The notes: generated by a model from the letters alone, not told the origin. Counted from the stretch's first letter, positions 39,564 through 49,223 are shown. The stretch is 64,000 bases of DNA from Actinomadura barringtoniae (GCF_017573505.1 NZ_JAGEOJ010000009.1:124001-188000), one strand, 5' to 3'. Made by a program: numbers and translations.

Positions 39564-41321
39564 TTAGTCGCCGGGGACCCGGCGGGTGTCGCCGGTGCGT
39601 TCGGTGAGGCCTTGGCGGTCCAGGTGTTCGAGGAGGGCGATGGCTACTCGGCGGGTGGTGTCCAGGGCCTGGCGGGCCTGGCCTGCGGTGAAGGGCTGAG
39701 GGAGGGCTTGGAGGATTTCCAGGGCTGCCTGGTCGGCGCCGGGGAGGAGGACTATGTCGTCGGCGGGGCGGAGGACGGCTCCGGCGCGGTCGGCGGCGGC
39801 CAGGACCTTGGGGGTGAAGCCCATCTCGGCCAGCTGGGTGGGGGTGGGGGCTTGGAAGGGGGACGCCTGGAGGGCAGCGCGGAGGTTGTCCACGGCGTCT
39901 TTGACCTGGGGTGGGAGGCCGTTGCCTGGGCCGTAGACGCGGCCCTCGTTCAGGCGGAGGGGTGGGCGGACCAGGGAGGCCACCAGCTGGCGGGACGGGA
40001 GGCCCAGCTGGAGGCGTGCTGATTCGAGGGGGATGCCGGGGGCCAGGGGGTGCTCGGCGGCGTGGCGGACCAGGTCTTCGGTCAGCTTGCGGTGCAGGCT
40101 CTCCCAGTGCGAGGGGTCGGCCAGCCATTCGGGGCCCAGGTCCACGGCGGTGGTGGGTGGGGCGCAGCCCATGACGGCCAGTTCGGAGCGCTTGAGGACG
40201 CCGTGCCTGCCGAGGATGGTCTCGCCGGTGGGGCGGTCGGGCCAGGAGGCGAGCTCGCGTGCTCGGGCCGCTCCGGCGCCGCGGCGGACGAGGGTCGGCG
40301 GGCGTACGTCCAGGACGCTCACTCCGGCGATCGAGCGGCGGCCCGGGTCTCGGAGGAGGGCGGTGTCGCCGACGTGGAGCGGGAGGCGCGCGTTGAGGGT
40401 GAGGCGCGCGGTGTCGGGGCCCAGGGGGCGCAGGCGGACGGGGACGGCGGCGGAGCCTATGTGGAGGGTCATCTGGCGAGCCAGGCGGCCGGAGGCCTCG
40501 CCGAAGCGGGTCCGCACGTCGATGCAGGTGGTGTACGTCCAGCTGTCGGGGGTGACCAGGGACATGCCACGTTCGACTTGGTCGTGGTCGATGCCTCGGA
40601 GGTTGAGGGCTACGCGGGCTACGCCGGAGATGGTGTCTGTCTGCTCTTTGGCGGATTCGATGGCGCGGATGCGGACGCGGTCGCCGGAGGGGAGCAGGAG
40701 GAGCTCGTCGCCGGTGGTGATGGTGCCTGCGGCCAGGGTGCCGGTCACCACCGTGCCGCTGCCGGTGACGGTGAACGAGCGGTCGATCCAGAGCCGGACG
40801 GGTTCGTGGCTGTCGGGGACCGGGAGGCGGGCGGCGAGGCGGTCCAGGGCGGCGGTGAGTTCGTCCATGCCCGCGCCGGTGGTGGCGCTGACGAAGACCG
40901 ATTCCACGCCGCGCAGGCTCGTTTCGGCGAGGTGCTCGCGGGCCTGGCGCAGGGCGATCTTGCCGTCGGCCAGGTCGGTACGGGTGATGACGAGGATGCC
41001 GTGCCGGACGCCCAGCGCGTTCACGGCGGCGAGGTGCTCGTCGGTCTGCGGCATCCAGCCCTCGTCGGCGGCGACGACCAGCATCACGGCGGGGACGGGG
41101 CCGAGCCCGGCGAGCATCGTGGTGATGAACCGCTCGTGGCCGGGGACGTCGACGAAGGCGAGGCGTTCACCCGAGGGCAGGTCGGTCCAGGCGAACCCGA
41201 GGTCGAGGGTGAGGCCGCGGCGGCGCTCCTCGGCGAGCCGGTCGGGCTCCATCCCGGTCAGGGCCCGCACCAGCGTGGACTTGCCGTGGTCGACGTGGCC
41301 GGCGGTGGCGACGACGTGCAT
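39564..41321 (-). CDS. selB: Selenocysteine-specific elongation factor SelB
   Basis: 585 residues. SelB is the EF-Tu-like GTPase that brings Sec-tRNA(Sec) to UGA codons with a SECIS hairpin. GTPase motifs are ATAGHVDHGKSTLVRAL, DVPGHERFI and a TRTD loop. Domains 2-3 follow, then C-terminal winged helices that bind the SECIS RNA (from about 360). Start ATG at 41321 overlaps the selA TGA by one base. The 3' part is especially G/C-skewed. Confidence 0.93.
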   Translation of the reverse strand: MHVVATAGHVDHGKSTLVRALTGMEPDRLAEERRRGLTLDLGFAWTDLPSGERLAFVDVPGHERFITTMLAGLGPVPAVMLVVAADEGWMPQTDEHLAAVNALGVRHGILVITRTDLADGKIALRQAREHLAETSLRGVESVFVSATTGAGMDELTAALDRLAARLPVPDSHEPVRLWIDRSFTVTGSGTVVTGTLAAGTITTGDELLLLPSGDRVRIRAIESAKEQTDTISGVARVALNLRGIDHDQVERGMSLVTPDSWTYTTCIDVRTRFGEASGRLARQMTLHIGSAAVPVRLRPLGPDTARLTLNARLPLHVGDTALLRDPGRRSIAGVSVLDVRPPTLVRRGAGAARARELASWPDRPTGETILGRHGVLKRSELAVMGCAPPTTAVDLGPEWLADPSHWESLHRKLTEDLVRHAAEHPLAPGIPLESARLQLGLPSRQLVASLVRPPLRLNEGRVYGPGNGLPPQVKDAVDNLRAALQASPFQAPTPTQLAEMGFTPKVLAAADRAGAVLRPADDIVLLPGADQAALEILQALPQPFTAGQARQALDTTRRVAIALLEHLDRQGLTERTGDTRRVPGD

Positions 41322-42610
41322 CAGGTCTCTTCTCGTGCGGCGCGGACGGCGGTGCGGAGCGTCGCGTCGTCGGCTGGGTCGGTCGAGCGCAGGTCGAGCA
41401 GGAGGCGGCCGGAGTCCAGGCGCCCGATGACGCGGCGTTCGCGCAGCGGGCTCTCGTAGGCCGCGGGGAGGGAGACCGCGGCGCTGGGCAGCTCCACTCC
41501 GGGTGCGCCTCCCCCGCCGACTGCGGCGGCCGTGTCGATCGCGAGGGCGTCGATTCCGGTGGCGGCGAGGTCCTTGGCGAGCGTCTCGGCGCGGCGCCGT
41601 ACGTCGGTGACGTCGGCGTGCAGCATCTGAACGGCGGGCGGGCGCGGTCCGCGCAGCGTGGCCTCCAGGGCGGCGAGGGTGAGCTTGTCGACGCGCAGCG
41701 CCCGGTAGAGCGGGTGGCGGCGGAGCCGTTCGACGATGTCGCGTCGGCCGAGGAGGAGTCCCGCCTGCGGGCCGCCGAGCAGTTTGTCGCCGCTGGCGGT
41801 GACGAGGGCCGCTCCGGCGGACAGGGCGGTCGCGGCGTCGGGCTCGTCGGGCAGGACCGGGTCGGGTGCGAGGAGTCCCGAGCCGATGTCCACGACAACA
41901 GGGACGCCGAGCCCGGCCAGGTCGTTTACGGAGGTCTCCGCGGTGAACCCCTCGATCCGGAAGTTGGACGGGTGGACCTTCAGCACGAAGCCGGTGTCGG
42001 GGCCGATCGCGTCGGCGTAGTCGCGCGCCACGGTGCGGTTGGTGGTGCCGACCTCGCGAAGCCGGGCGCCGGTGGACGTCAGCAGGTCGGGCAGCCGGAA
42101 GCCGTCGCCGATCTCGACCATCTCGCCGCGGCCGATGACGATCTCGCGGCCGGCGGCGAGCGCGGTCGCGGCGAGAACGAGGGCCGCCGCGTTGTTGTTG
42201 ACGACCTGGACGGCCTCGGCCGCCGGGCAGGCCGCCGACAACGCGGCCAGCGCTCCGGCCCCGCGCGGGCCGCGCCGGCCGGTGGCCAGGTCGTATTCGA
42301 CGTCGGCGCAGCCAGAGGCGGTCGTGACAGCCGCGCGTGCGGCGTCCGACAGGGGCGCGCGGCCGAGATTGGTGTGCAGCAGGACTCCCGTGGCGTTCAC
42401 CACCGGCCGCAGCCCGGTGGCGTTGTCCGGCAGTGCGGCGAACGCGGCGTCCGCGACGGACGAGGGCGCGATCGTGCCCTCGCGTGCCTCCTGCTGGGCG
42501 GAGGTGACGGCGGCCTTGACGATCGCCCGGCCGAGCCGGGCCGCCGCCTCCCGCAGTCGCGGGTCCGCCAGAACGGCGTCGGTACGGGGGACCAGACGCC
42601 GTGGGTCCAT
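41321..42610 (-). CDS. selA: L-seryl-tRNA(Sec) selenium transferase SelA
   Basis: 429 residues. A PLP enzyme that converts seryl-tRNA(Sec) into selenocysteyl-tRNA(Sec) with selenophosphate. NATGVLLHTNLGRAPLS, NNNAAALVLAATALAAGREIVIGRGEMVEIGDGFR and the PLP lysine region LVTASGDKLLGGPQAGLLLG are diagnostic. The ATG at 42610 (MDPRRLVPRTDAVLADPRL) fits the family start; the open frame extends to 42748 without support. It is coupled to selB. I looked for the Sec tRNA just upstream and did not find one. Confidence 0.92.
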   Translation of the reverse strand: MDPRRLVPRTDAVLADPRLREAAARLGRAIVKAAVTSAQQEAREGTIAPSSVADAAFAALPDNATGLRPVVNATGVLLHTNLGRAPLSDAARAAVTTASGCADVEYDLATGRRGPRGAGALAALSAACPAAEAVQVVNNNAAALVLAATALAAGREIVIGRGEMVEIGDGFRLPDLLTSTGARLREVGTTNRTVARDYADAIGPDTGFVLKVHPSNFRIEGFTAETSVNDLAGLGVPVVVDIGSGLLAPDPVLPDEPDAATALSAGAALVTASGDKLLGGPQAGLLLGRRDIVERLRRHPLYRALRVDKLTLAALEATLRGPRPPAVQMLHADVTDVRRRAETLAKDLAATGIDALAIDTAAAVGGGGAPGVELPSAAVSLPAAYESPLRERRVIGRLDSGRLLLDLRSTDPADDATLRTAVRAAREET

Positions 42611-42763
42611 GTGCGCGGGGGCCGCGCCTTCGGGGTCCACGATAGGCAACCCTAAGGACGCGGAGCCCCCTGGCGGAAGCCGATCCGGCCTACACCTCGG
42701 GTTCGCCGGAGCAGGTGTGGCGAACGTCACGGGACGGCACGCGCTCAAGCGATCTCGCGCGGC

Positions 42764-43300
42764 TCAGGAGGCGGCGCGCCCGCCCGCCTTGTGGGCCGTG
42801 GCGGCCTCGTCGAGGTAGTCGGAGTGCGCGACGAAGTCGTCGACCATCCGGTGGAAGAGCGTGGCGAGCCGCTGCCGTTCGGCGGGCGACCACTCGGCGA
42901 GCGCCTCGAACATCCAGCGGCGGCCGACGGCGCGGATCGCCTCGACGGCCTCGTAGCCGGGCTCGCGCAGCCGCACCCACTGGGCGCGGCGGTCGTCGGG
43001 GTCGGGCACGCGCTCGACGTAGCCGGCCTTCTCCAGGCGCTGCACCTGCCGGGTGACATGCGGCGCCTCCACGCCCAGGCGCGCCGCCAGCTCGCTCGGC
43101 CGCATCGGGTCGGGCGCCTCGGCCAGCAGCCGCAGCAGCGGCACGGCGGCGCGGTCGATCGGCACGCCCGCCTCGGACGCCTGGCGGTTGTGCTGCCGGT
43201 GGCGGCCGAACAGGTGCGCGATGCGGGTGAGCGCGCGCTCGATGTCCTCGATGTCGGGCGGGACTCCCCCGCCCGCCGGGACGCGCTGGCTTGACGACAT
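42764..43300 (-). CDS. MarR family regulator divergent from MFS exporter
   Basis: 178 residues with a MarR winged helix: PIDRAAVPLLRLLAEAPDPMRPSELAARLGVEAPHVTRQVQRLEKAGYVERVPDPDDRRAQWVRL. It lies head-to-head with a DHA2-type exporter, a classic drug-efflux repressor arrangement. A perfect 17-bp palindrome (43322-43338) lies just upstream of its start and is the likely binding site. Confidence 0.86.
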   Translation of the reverse strand: MSSSQRVPAGGGVPPDIEDIERALTRIAHLFGRHRQHNRQASEAGVPIDRAAVPLLRLLAEAPDPMRPSELAARLGVEAPHVTRQVQRLEKAGYVERVPDPDDRRAQWVRLREPGYEAVEAIRAVGRRWMFEALAEWSPAERQRLATLFHRMVDDFVAHSDYLDEAATAHKAGGRAAS

Positions 43301-43321
43301 GTGATCGACCTTACATGCTTA

Positions 43322-43338
43322 TTACTTAACTTAAGTAA
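43322..43338. promoter_or_regulatory. MarR-type operator TTACTTAA-C-TTAAGTAA
   Basis: An exact 8+1+8 palindrome in an AT-rich patch between the divergent MarR and exporter genes, 22 bases upstream of the MarR start. MarR dimers usually bind palindromes of this length and AT content. Confidence 0.65.
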
Positions 43339-43408
43339 GTAGAATCGCGATCATCTCGCGCCGCCCCGCGGCGCCGCTCTCCTTACTCCTTCCCCCCAGG
43401 AGGTCACC

Positions 43409-44845
43409 TTGTCCGGCGCCATCACAGCGGCGCCCGAGAAGCTCGGGCAGTCGGACCGGCCCGCGCATCCCGGTCTGACCCTGCTGGCCCTGGCCACCGC
43501 CGGTGCCGTGGTCTCCATCCAGCAGACGCTGGTGATCCCGCTCCTCCCCCGGCTGATGACCGCCTTCGACGTCTCGGTCACCGCGGTGACCTGGGTGTTC
43601 ACCGCGTCGCTGCTGGCGGGCGCGGTCGCGACGCCGCTGCTGTCGCGGTTCGGGGACATGTACGGCAAGAAGAAGATGATCCTCGTCGCGATGGCCCTGC
43701 TGGTGGTCGGCTCGGTCGTCTGCGCGGTGTCCGGATCGCTCGGCGTACTGATCGTCGGGCGGGTCCTGCAGGGCACCTCCACGGCGCTGATCCCGCTGGC
43801 CATCGGCATGATCCGGGACGTGTTCCCACGCGACCGGGTGACCAGCGCGATCGGGATCGTGAGCGCGACGATGGGCGTCGGCGGCACGCTCGGCATGATC
43901 GTGACCGGCCTGATCGCCGACCGCGTCACCGGCTACCACCCGATGTTCTGGATCGCCGCCGGGCTGGCCGCGGTGGGGCTGGTGCTCATCGCCTTCAGCG
44001 CGCCCGACACCGGCGGCCGTACCGGCGGGCGGCCCGACCTGATCGGCGCCGCGGTGCTCGCGGGCTGGCTGGTCTGCCTGCTGCTGGGCATCAGCGAGGG
44101 CAACGAGTGGGGCTGGGCGTCCGGCGGCGTGATCGGCCTGTTCGCCGGCGCCGCCGCGCTCTGCGCGCTCTGGGTGCTGATCGAGTTGAAGGTGAAGCAG
44201 CCGCTGGTACGGCTCAACCTGCTCGTCGGGCCGAAGTCGCTGTCGGCGAACGTGGCGTCCATGCTGCTCGGCTTCTCGATGTTCGCCGCGTTCACCCTGA
44301 TCTCCAACTTCGTCCAGGCCCCCAAGGACAAGATCGGGTACGGGCTGAGCGGCTCGGTGCTGGACGTCGGTCTCTACATGCTTCCGAGCACCGTCACGAT
44401 GCTGGTCTTCTCCTCCCTGGCGGGCCGCATCGCCGGACGCCTCGGCCCGGCGTACACGCTGGCCATCGGGTCGGTCTTCGCGGGCCTCAGCTACCTGTGG
44501 CTGGCGGTGTCCAACGCGCACGTGTACGACGTGCTGGCGTTCAGCGCGCTGCAGGGCATCGGGTTCGGCATCGCCTACGCCGCGCTCGGCACGCTCGCCG
44601 TGCAGCACGTGCCGATGGACCAGAGCGGCATCGCCAGCGGCATCAACTCGCTCGTGCGCACCACGGGCGGCAGCGTCGCGGGCGCGGTGACGGCCGCCAT
44701 CCTCACCGGCCACACGATCGCGGGCAGCGCGGTGCCGACCCTGGACGCCTACGAACTCTGCTTCTACATCGTCGCGATCGGAGCGGCGTTGGCGGCGGCG
44801 GTCGCGGTGGTCCACGGCCTGCGCCACAAGAGTTCCACCCCTTGA
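43409..44845 (+). CDS. MFS exporter (DHA2/14-segment type)
   Basis: 478 residues, about fourteen membrane segments. SIQQTLVIPLLPRLMTAFDVSVTAVTWVFTASLLAGAVATPLLSRFGDMYGKKK is the usual start of drug:H+ antiporters, and GRVLQGTSTALIPLAIGMIRDVFPRDRV is the motif C-like region. TTG at 43409 is the start, with AGGAGGTCACC just before it. Regulated most likely by the divergent MarR gene. The exported compound is unknown. Confidence 0.86.
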   Translation: MSGAITAAPEKLGQSDRPAHPGLTLLALATAGAVVSIQQTLVIPLLPRLMTAFDVSVTAVTWVFTASLLAGAVATPLLSRFGDMYGKKKMILVAMALLVVGSVVCAVSGSLGVLIVGRVLQGTSTALIPLAIGMIRDVFPRDRVTSAIGIVSATMGVGGTLGMIVTGLIADRVTGYHPMFWIAAGLAAVGLVLIAFSAPDTGGRTGGRPDLIGAAVLAGWLVCLLLGISEGNEWGWASGGVIGLFAGAAALCALWVLIELKVKQPLVRLNLLVGPKSLSANVASMLLGFSMFAAFTLISNFVQAPKDKIGYGLSGSVLDVGLYMLPSTVTMLVFSSLAGRIAGRLGPAYTLAIGSVFAGLSYLWLAVSNAHVYDVLAFSALQGIGFGIAYAALGTLAVQHVPMDQSGIASGINSLVRTTGGSVAGAVTAAILTGHTIAGSAVPTLDAYELCFYIVAIGAALAAAVAVVHGLRHKSSTP

Positions 44846-44922
44846 CGAAACGGGCTTCGGACATGCCCTATAGGGGGACGCCCTGAACCACGAATGAGGG
44901 CGGGGGACGTTCGGAGGACGAC

Positions 44923-46812
44923 ATGGGGGCCTACGCGGCCGCATACGAGCGCAGCATCGCCGATCCGACCCGGTTCTGGGGCCTGGCGGCCCGGGACATC
45001 CGATGGCTCGTGCCTCCGGACCGGGTGCTGGACGACGGTGCGCCCCCGTTCTACCGATGGTTCACCGGCGGCGAGCTGAACACCTGTGACAACGCCCTGG
45101 ACCGGCACGTCGAGGAGGGCCGCGGCGACCAGCCCGCCCTGATCTACGACAGCCCCGTCACAGGCACCACGGCCACCTACACCTACCGGGAGCTCACCGG
45201 CCTGGTGGCGCGGTTCGCGGGCGCCCTGCGCGAGCTGGGCGTCGAACGCGGCGACCGCGTGGTGATCTACCTGCCGATGATCCCCGAGGCCCTGATCGCC
45301 ATGCTGGCGTGCGCGCGGCTCGGCGCGGTGCACTCGGTGGTGTTCGGCGGGTTCGCCGCCAAGGAGCTGGCCGTACGGATCGACGACGCCCGCCCGAAGG
45401 CCGTGGTGTCGGCCTCGTGCGGCATCGAGGGCGGCCGCGTGGTGCCCTACAAGCCGCTGCTGGACGCGGCGCTCGACCTGGCCACCCACAAGGTCGACCG
45501 GTGTGTGATCCGGCAGCGCCCGCAGCTGCACGCCGACCTGGTCCGGCCGCGCGACGTGGAGTGGGACGAGGCCGTGGCGCACGCGCAGCCCGCCGACTGC
45601 GTTCCCGTCGCCGCCACCGACCCGCTCTACATCCTCTACACCTCCGGCACGACCGGCCGCCCCAAGGGTGTCGTCCGCGACAACGGCGGGCACGCGGTGG
45701 CGCTGCGCTGGTCGATGGAGAACATCTACGGCGTGGGCCCCGGCGACGTCTTCTGGGCCGCCTCCGACGTCGGCTGGGTGGTCGGCCACTCCTACATCGT
45801 CTACGCGCCGCTGCTCACCGGGTGCACGACCGTTCTGTACGAGGGCAAGCCGGTCGGCACGCCCGACGCGGGGGCGTTCTGGCGGGTCGCGGCGCAGCAC
45901 CGCGTGAAGGCGCTGTTCACCGCGCCGACGGCGATCCGCGCCATCAAGAAGGAGGACCCGCACGGCGCGCTGCTCGCGGGGTACGACCTGTCGGCCATGG
46001 ACACCCTGTTCCTGGCGGGCGAACGGCTGGACCCCGGCACCTACGAGTGGGCGGCCGAGATGCTCGGCAAGCCGGTCATCGACCACTGGTGGCAGACCGA
46101 GTCCGGCTGGCCGATGGTGGCGAACCTGCGCGGCCTGGAGCAGATGCCGGTGAAGGCCGGCTCCCCCACGGTCGCCGTGCCCGGCTATGACGTACGGGTG
46201 CTGAACCCCGACGGGACCACCGCCGAGCCCGGTACCGACGGCGACATCGTGGTGCGCCTGCCGCTGCCGCCGGGCACGCTGCCGACGCTCTGGAAGGACG
46301 ACGAGCGGTTCGTCGAGTCCTACCTGACCCGGCATCCCGGCCACTACCTGACCGGCGACGGCGGCCACATCGACGACGAGGGCTACGTGTGGGTGATGGG
46401 CCGCACCGACGACGTCATCAACGTCGCCGGGCACCGGCTGTCCACCGGCACCATGGAAGAGGTCATCTCGGCCCATCCGGCGGTCGCCGAGTGCGCCGTC
46501 ATCGGCGTCCACGACCCGCTCAAGGGTCAGGTGCCGCGCGGCCTGGTCGTGCTGAAGAGCGGCGTCCTCGCCGACCCCGAGGAGCTGTGCGACGAACTGG
46601 TCGCGATGGTCCGCGACCAGGTCGGCCCGGTCGCCTCGCTCAAGGAGGTCGCCGTGGTCCAGGCGCTGCCGAAGACCAGGTCGGGCAAGATCCTGCGCGG
46701 CACGATGCGCGGCATCGCCGACGGCGAGGACGTGTCGGTGCCGTCGACGATCGAGGACCCGGGCGTGCTGGACGCGCTGCGCCCGGTCCTGCGTCCGCCG
46801 ACGGCACCCTGA
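44923..46812 (+). CDS. prpE: Propionyl-CoA synthetase (AMP-forming)
   Basis: 629 residues, similar in size and layout to acetyl-CoA and propionyl-CoA synthetases. Motifs are YILYTSGTTGRPKGVVRDNGGH, the substrate-pocket stretch FWAASDVGWVVGHSYIVYAPLL, HWWQTESGWPM, GDGGHIDDEGYVWVMGRTDDVINVAGHRLSTG and the catalytic lysine in PKTRSGKILR. RDNGGH after the ATP loop and the VVGHSYIVY pocket favour PrpE. Activating propionate fits a genome using acyl-CoA routes such as IcmF. GGAGGAC precedes the ATG. Confidence 0.88.
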   Translation: MGAYAAAYERSIADPTRFWGLAARDIRWLVPPDRVLDDGAPPFYRWFTGGELNTCDNALDRHVEEGRGDQPALIYDSPVTGTTATYTYRELTGLVARFAGALRELGVERGDRVVIYLPMIPEALIAMLACARLGAVHSVVFGGFAAKELAVRIDDARPKAVVSASCGIEGGRVVPYKPLLDAALDLATHKVDRCVIRQRPQLHADLVRPRDVEWDEAVAHAQPADCVPVAATDPLYILYTSGTTGRPKGVVRDNGGHAVALRWSMENIYGVGPGDVFWAASDVGWVVGHSYIVYAPLLTGCTTVLYEGKPVGTPDAGAFWRVAAQHRVKALFTAPTAIRAIKKEDPHGALLAGYDLSAMDTLFLAGERLDPGTYEWAAEMLGKPVIDHWWQTESGWPMVANLRGLEQMPVKAGSPTVAVPGYDVRVLNPDGTTAEPGTDGDIVVRLPLPPGTLPTLWKDDERFVESYLTRHPGHYLTGDGGHIDDEGYVWVMGRTDDVINVAGHRLSTGTMEEVISAHPAVAECAVIGVHDPLKGQVPRGLVVLKSGVLADPEELCDELVAMVRDQVGPVASLKEVAVVQALPKTRSGKILRGTMRGIADGEDVSVPSTIEDPGVLDALRPVLRPPTAP

Positions 46813-46850
46813 CGGGCCCGCTCAGCTCGGTCGGCTCAGAAGGCGTCCGC

Positions 46851-47135
46851 TCAGACGCCGCTGCCGCTGCCGCTGGGCTTCTTCGGCCAGAACGCCGAGA
46901 CCAGGTAGACGCCGATGACCGCGAAGGCGATCTGGAACAGCGTCTCCCAGAAGTTCCAGCCGCTGGTCTTCAGGTTGAACAGGTGTGCGAGGCCGGTTCC
47001 CGCGAACGCGGCCACGATGCCCACCAGCACGGTCAGCCAGATCGACATGCTCTGCTTGCCGGGCACGATGAGCCGGCCGAGAGCCCCGATGATGGCGCCG
47101 AAGATGATGGCGGTGAGAATGCCCCCGATGGTCAT
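46851..47135 (-). CDS. GlsB/YeaQ/YmgE family small membrane protein
   Basis: 94 residues with three membrane segments and the family start MTIGGILTAIIFGAIIGALGRLIVPGKQ. These transglycosylase-associated proteins are stress-linked and of unknown mechanism. The inserted NLKTSGWNFWETLFQ loop and a PKKPSGSGSGV tail are visible. The ATG at 47135 has GGAGCGGAC before it; the longer frame to 47222 does not fit the family. Confidence 0.85.
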   Translation of the reverse strand: MTIGGILTAIIFGAIIGALGRLIVPGKQSMSIWLTVLVGIVAAFAGTGLAHLFNLKTSGWNFWETLFQIAFAVIGVYLVSAFWPKKPSGSGSGV

Positions 47136-47270
47136 GTCCGCTCCTTCGGTCATGAGTCGCCGGACCCGCTTCCGCCGCGGGCCCGTCACCGGTCCGATAC
47201 CCACTGTAGGGATCTTTGACACGACCTGTGCGGATCTTTACACCCTCTGGTCACCCCTGCTCAGTCCTGG

Positions 47271-49160
47271 TCAGTCCTCCGCGACGACGATGATCCGGTC
47301 GCTGGCGGTGAACGTCAGCTTTTCCGCTTTGTCCGGATTCAGCGACACCCCGTACAGCGGCGGGGTCTGCACGCCCGTCTGCAGCCGGTAGCCGATCGCC
47401 GTCTCCCCGCGCCTGCGGGCCGCCTCCACCACGGTGTAGAAGTCGACCTGGGCGCCCGGGAGCACGTAGTCGCCGGCCGGCTTCAGGTAGATCTCGCTGC
47501 CGTCGGGGTCGAACAGGTCATTGAAGACCGCCTCCAGATGCCGGTTCTCCGACACCTGCGCCATCCGCAGCGTGATCAGCTTCTCGCTCACGATGAAGTC
47601 GTCGGGATGCACCACCCCGGCCAGGACCCGGTTGCGGTCGTCGCCCATCTCGGTGACCAGGGTGAACGGCCGGGCGTTGCGTGAGGAGATGTCGCGCAGG
47701 TGCAGCAGCGTCACCAGCACCCGCGAGTCCGCCCGCTGGGTGTCCATCTCGTCGCTGCACAGCACGATGATGTGGTCGTAGGAGCCCAGGTCCAGGCTCT
47801 CCAGGGTCTCGCGCCGCGCGGCGTCCCCCTCGATCGCCTCGACCGTCAGCGAGCTCAGCCGTTCGCCGAGCATCACGATGTCGGACTTCATGTCGCGGTG
47901 GTCGCTGACGACGTCCAGCACCGACCCGGCCGACACGTAGGCGTCCAGCTCGATGACCATGGCGGTGGCGCGCACGTGCCAGCCGAGCATCAGTACCCGC
48001 TTCGGCGCGGGCGCGGCGCGGTCGGCGAGCGAGATCGCCGACTCGTCGACCGGCGGGCGCGGGTTCTCGCCGAGCTCGATCAGGTCGTCGTCCTCGGCGA
48101 TGAGGATGAGCTGGTCGCCGGGCTCCAGGAGCCGGTTCATCGGCGGGTTCAGCAGGATCTGCTTGGCCGCCGTGCACACGCCCATGACCGCGCAGTCGCG
48201 GTAGGCCGGCAGCGCCTCGCCGTACGGGCGGCCGACCAGCTCGGGCTGCTCGCGCATGTAGATCTCGTCGCCGGCGAAGTCCAGCAGCTCCTGGTAGACC
48301 GCCGACAACCCCGACTGGAGGCTGGTCTGCACCATCATCCGCGAGATGAAGTCGCCGGTGTCGATGAGGGAGGCCGCCGATCCGCCCGCCAGGCGCGCGG
48401 CGGCCAGGTTCTGCCGGTCGGCGATGGTCGCGACGACGTGCGGACTCGGCCCGCCGCGCTTGCGGTGGCCGCCGCGCAGCAACTGCGACAGCGCCAGCAG
48501 CGACTTGATGACCTGGGAGTCGGGGTCGTCGCCGGTCGGCGGCAGCACGATCACCGAGCGCGCGTCGCGGGGGTTGGTGATGGCGAGGTCGGCCGGGTCG
48601 ATCGGGTCGCCGGTACGGCAGACCACCCGAGTGCGCCGCAGCCGCTTGCCCCGGCCGACCCGCTCGCGCAGCGCGTCCTCCATCTCGACCTTGTCCTTGG
48701 CCGCCAGCACGGTGACGCAGCCGCCGCCCTGCGACAGGTTGGCCTCGGTGAGCTCGGAGATGATGGTGAAGATCTGCTCGGACCAGCCGAGCACGACGGT
48801 GTGGCCGCGTTCGGCGACCGTGGAACGGCCCTTGCGCAGGTGCGCGAGCCGGTTGTCGACGCCCGCGCCCACCACCGCGACCAGGGCGCTCACGATGAAC
48901 AGGCCGCCGAGGGTGACGAGCAGGACGATCACCAGGGAGGGCCCGGGCCCGTCGTTGCCGAGCGCGCCCGGGTCGAGGGCGTGCATGAAGGCGGTCCACA
49001 TCGCCTGGAAGAGGGTGGGCGCGCGGCCCGCGTGCGGCCCGTAGATCAGCAGGCCTCCCCCGGCGGCGACCAGCAGCAGCGTCACCGTGACCAGCAGGCC
49101 GATCATCGCCGGCATGCCGCGCGCCATGAGGTTGTCGAACCGGTAACGGATTCGATTCAT
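47271..49160 (-). CDS. CASTOR/POLLUX-like ion channel with RCK domains
   Basis: 629 residues. Two N-terminal membrane segments (about 18-42 and 78-100) flank a pore-like region, FQAMWTAFMHALDPGALGNDG. Two tandem Rossmann-like RCK (TrkA-N) units follow: HTVVLGWSEQIFTIISEL and RVLMLGWHVRATAMVIEL. This is the architecture of CASTOR/POLLUX/DMI1-related channels, cation channels in plants with bacterial relatives. Ligand control by Ca2+ or nucleotides is expected through the RCK rings. Ion selectivity is unknown. Confidence 0.84.
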   Translation of the reverse strand: MNRIRYRFDNLMARGMPAMIGLLVTVTLLLVAAGGGLLIYGPHAGRAPTLFQAMWTAFMHALDPGALGNDGPGPSLVIVLLVTLGGLFIVSALVAVVGAGVDNRLAHLRKGRSTVAERGHTVVLGWSEQIFTIISELTEANLSQGGGCVTVLAAKDKVEMEDALRERVGRGKRLRRTRVVCRTGDPIDPADLAITNPRDARSVIVLPPTGDDPDSQVIKSLLALSQLLRGGHRKRGGPSPHVVATIADRQNLAAARLAGGSAASLIDTGDFISRMMVQTSLQSGLSAVYQELLDFAGDEIYMREQPELVGRPYGEALPAYRDCAVMGVCTAAKQILLNPPMNRLLEPGDQLILIAEDDDLIELGENPRPPVDESAISLADRAAPAPKRVLMLGWHVRATAMVIELDAYVSAGSVLDVVSDHRDMKSDIVMLGERLSSLTVEAIEGDAARRETLESLDLGSYDHIIVLCSDEMDTQRADSRVLVTLLHLRDISSRNARPFTLVTEMGDDRNRVLAGVVHPDDFIVSEKLITLRMAQVSENRHLEAVFNDLFDPDGSEIYLKPAGDYVLPGAQVDFYTVVEAARRRGETAIGYRLQTGVQTPPLYGVSLNPDKAEKLTFTASDRIIVVAED

Positions 49161-49223
49161 TCACCATGAGTAACAAGAATTGACGCTCAGCGTCTCTAGT
49201 GCGAACGTCGCAGGAAGGACGGC

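Noticed and set aside
39612..41459. Forward Gly-rich frames opposite selB
   Set aside because: Glycine and glutamate bias comes from reading the selB complement; SelB motifs are complete on the other strand.
42611..42763. Selenocysteine tRNA upstream of selA
   Set aside because: I looked for a long acceptor arm, a CTTCAAA anticodon loop and a T-arm GGTTCGA on both strands and found none; the ACACCT/AGGTGT hairpin there is not tRNA-like.
49147..49162. Third GAATC-type regulatory palindrome upstream of the CASTOR/POLLUX-like channel
   Set aside because: The sequence is a direct repeat (GATTCGATTC), not the GAATC-N-GATTC palindrome.
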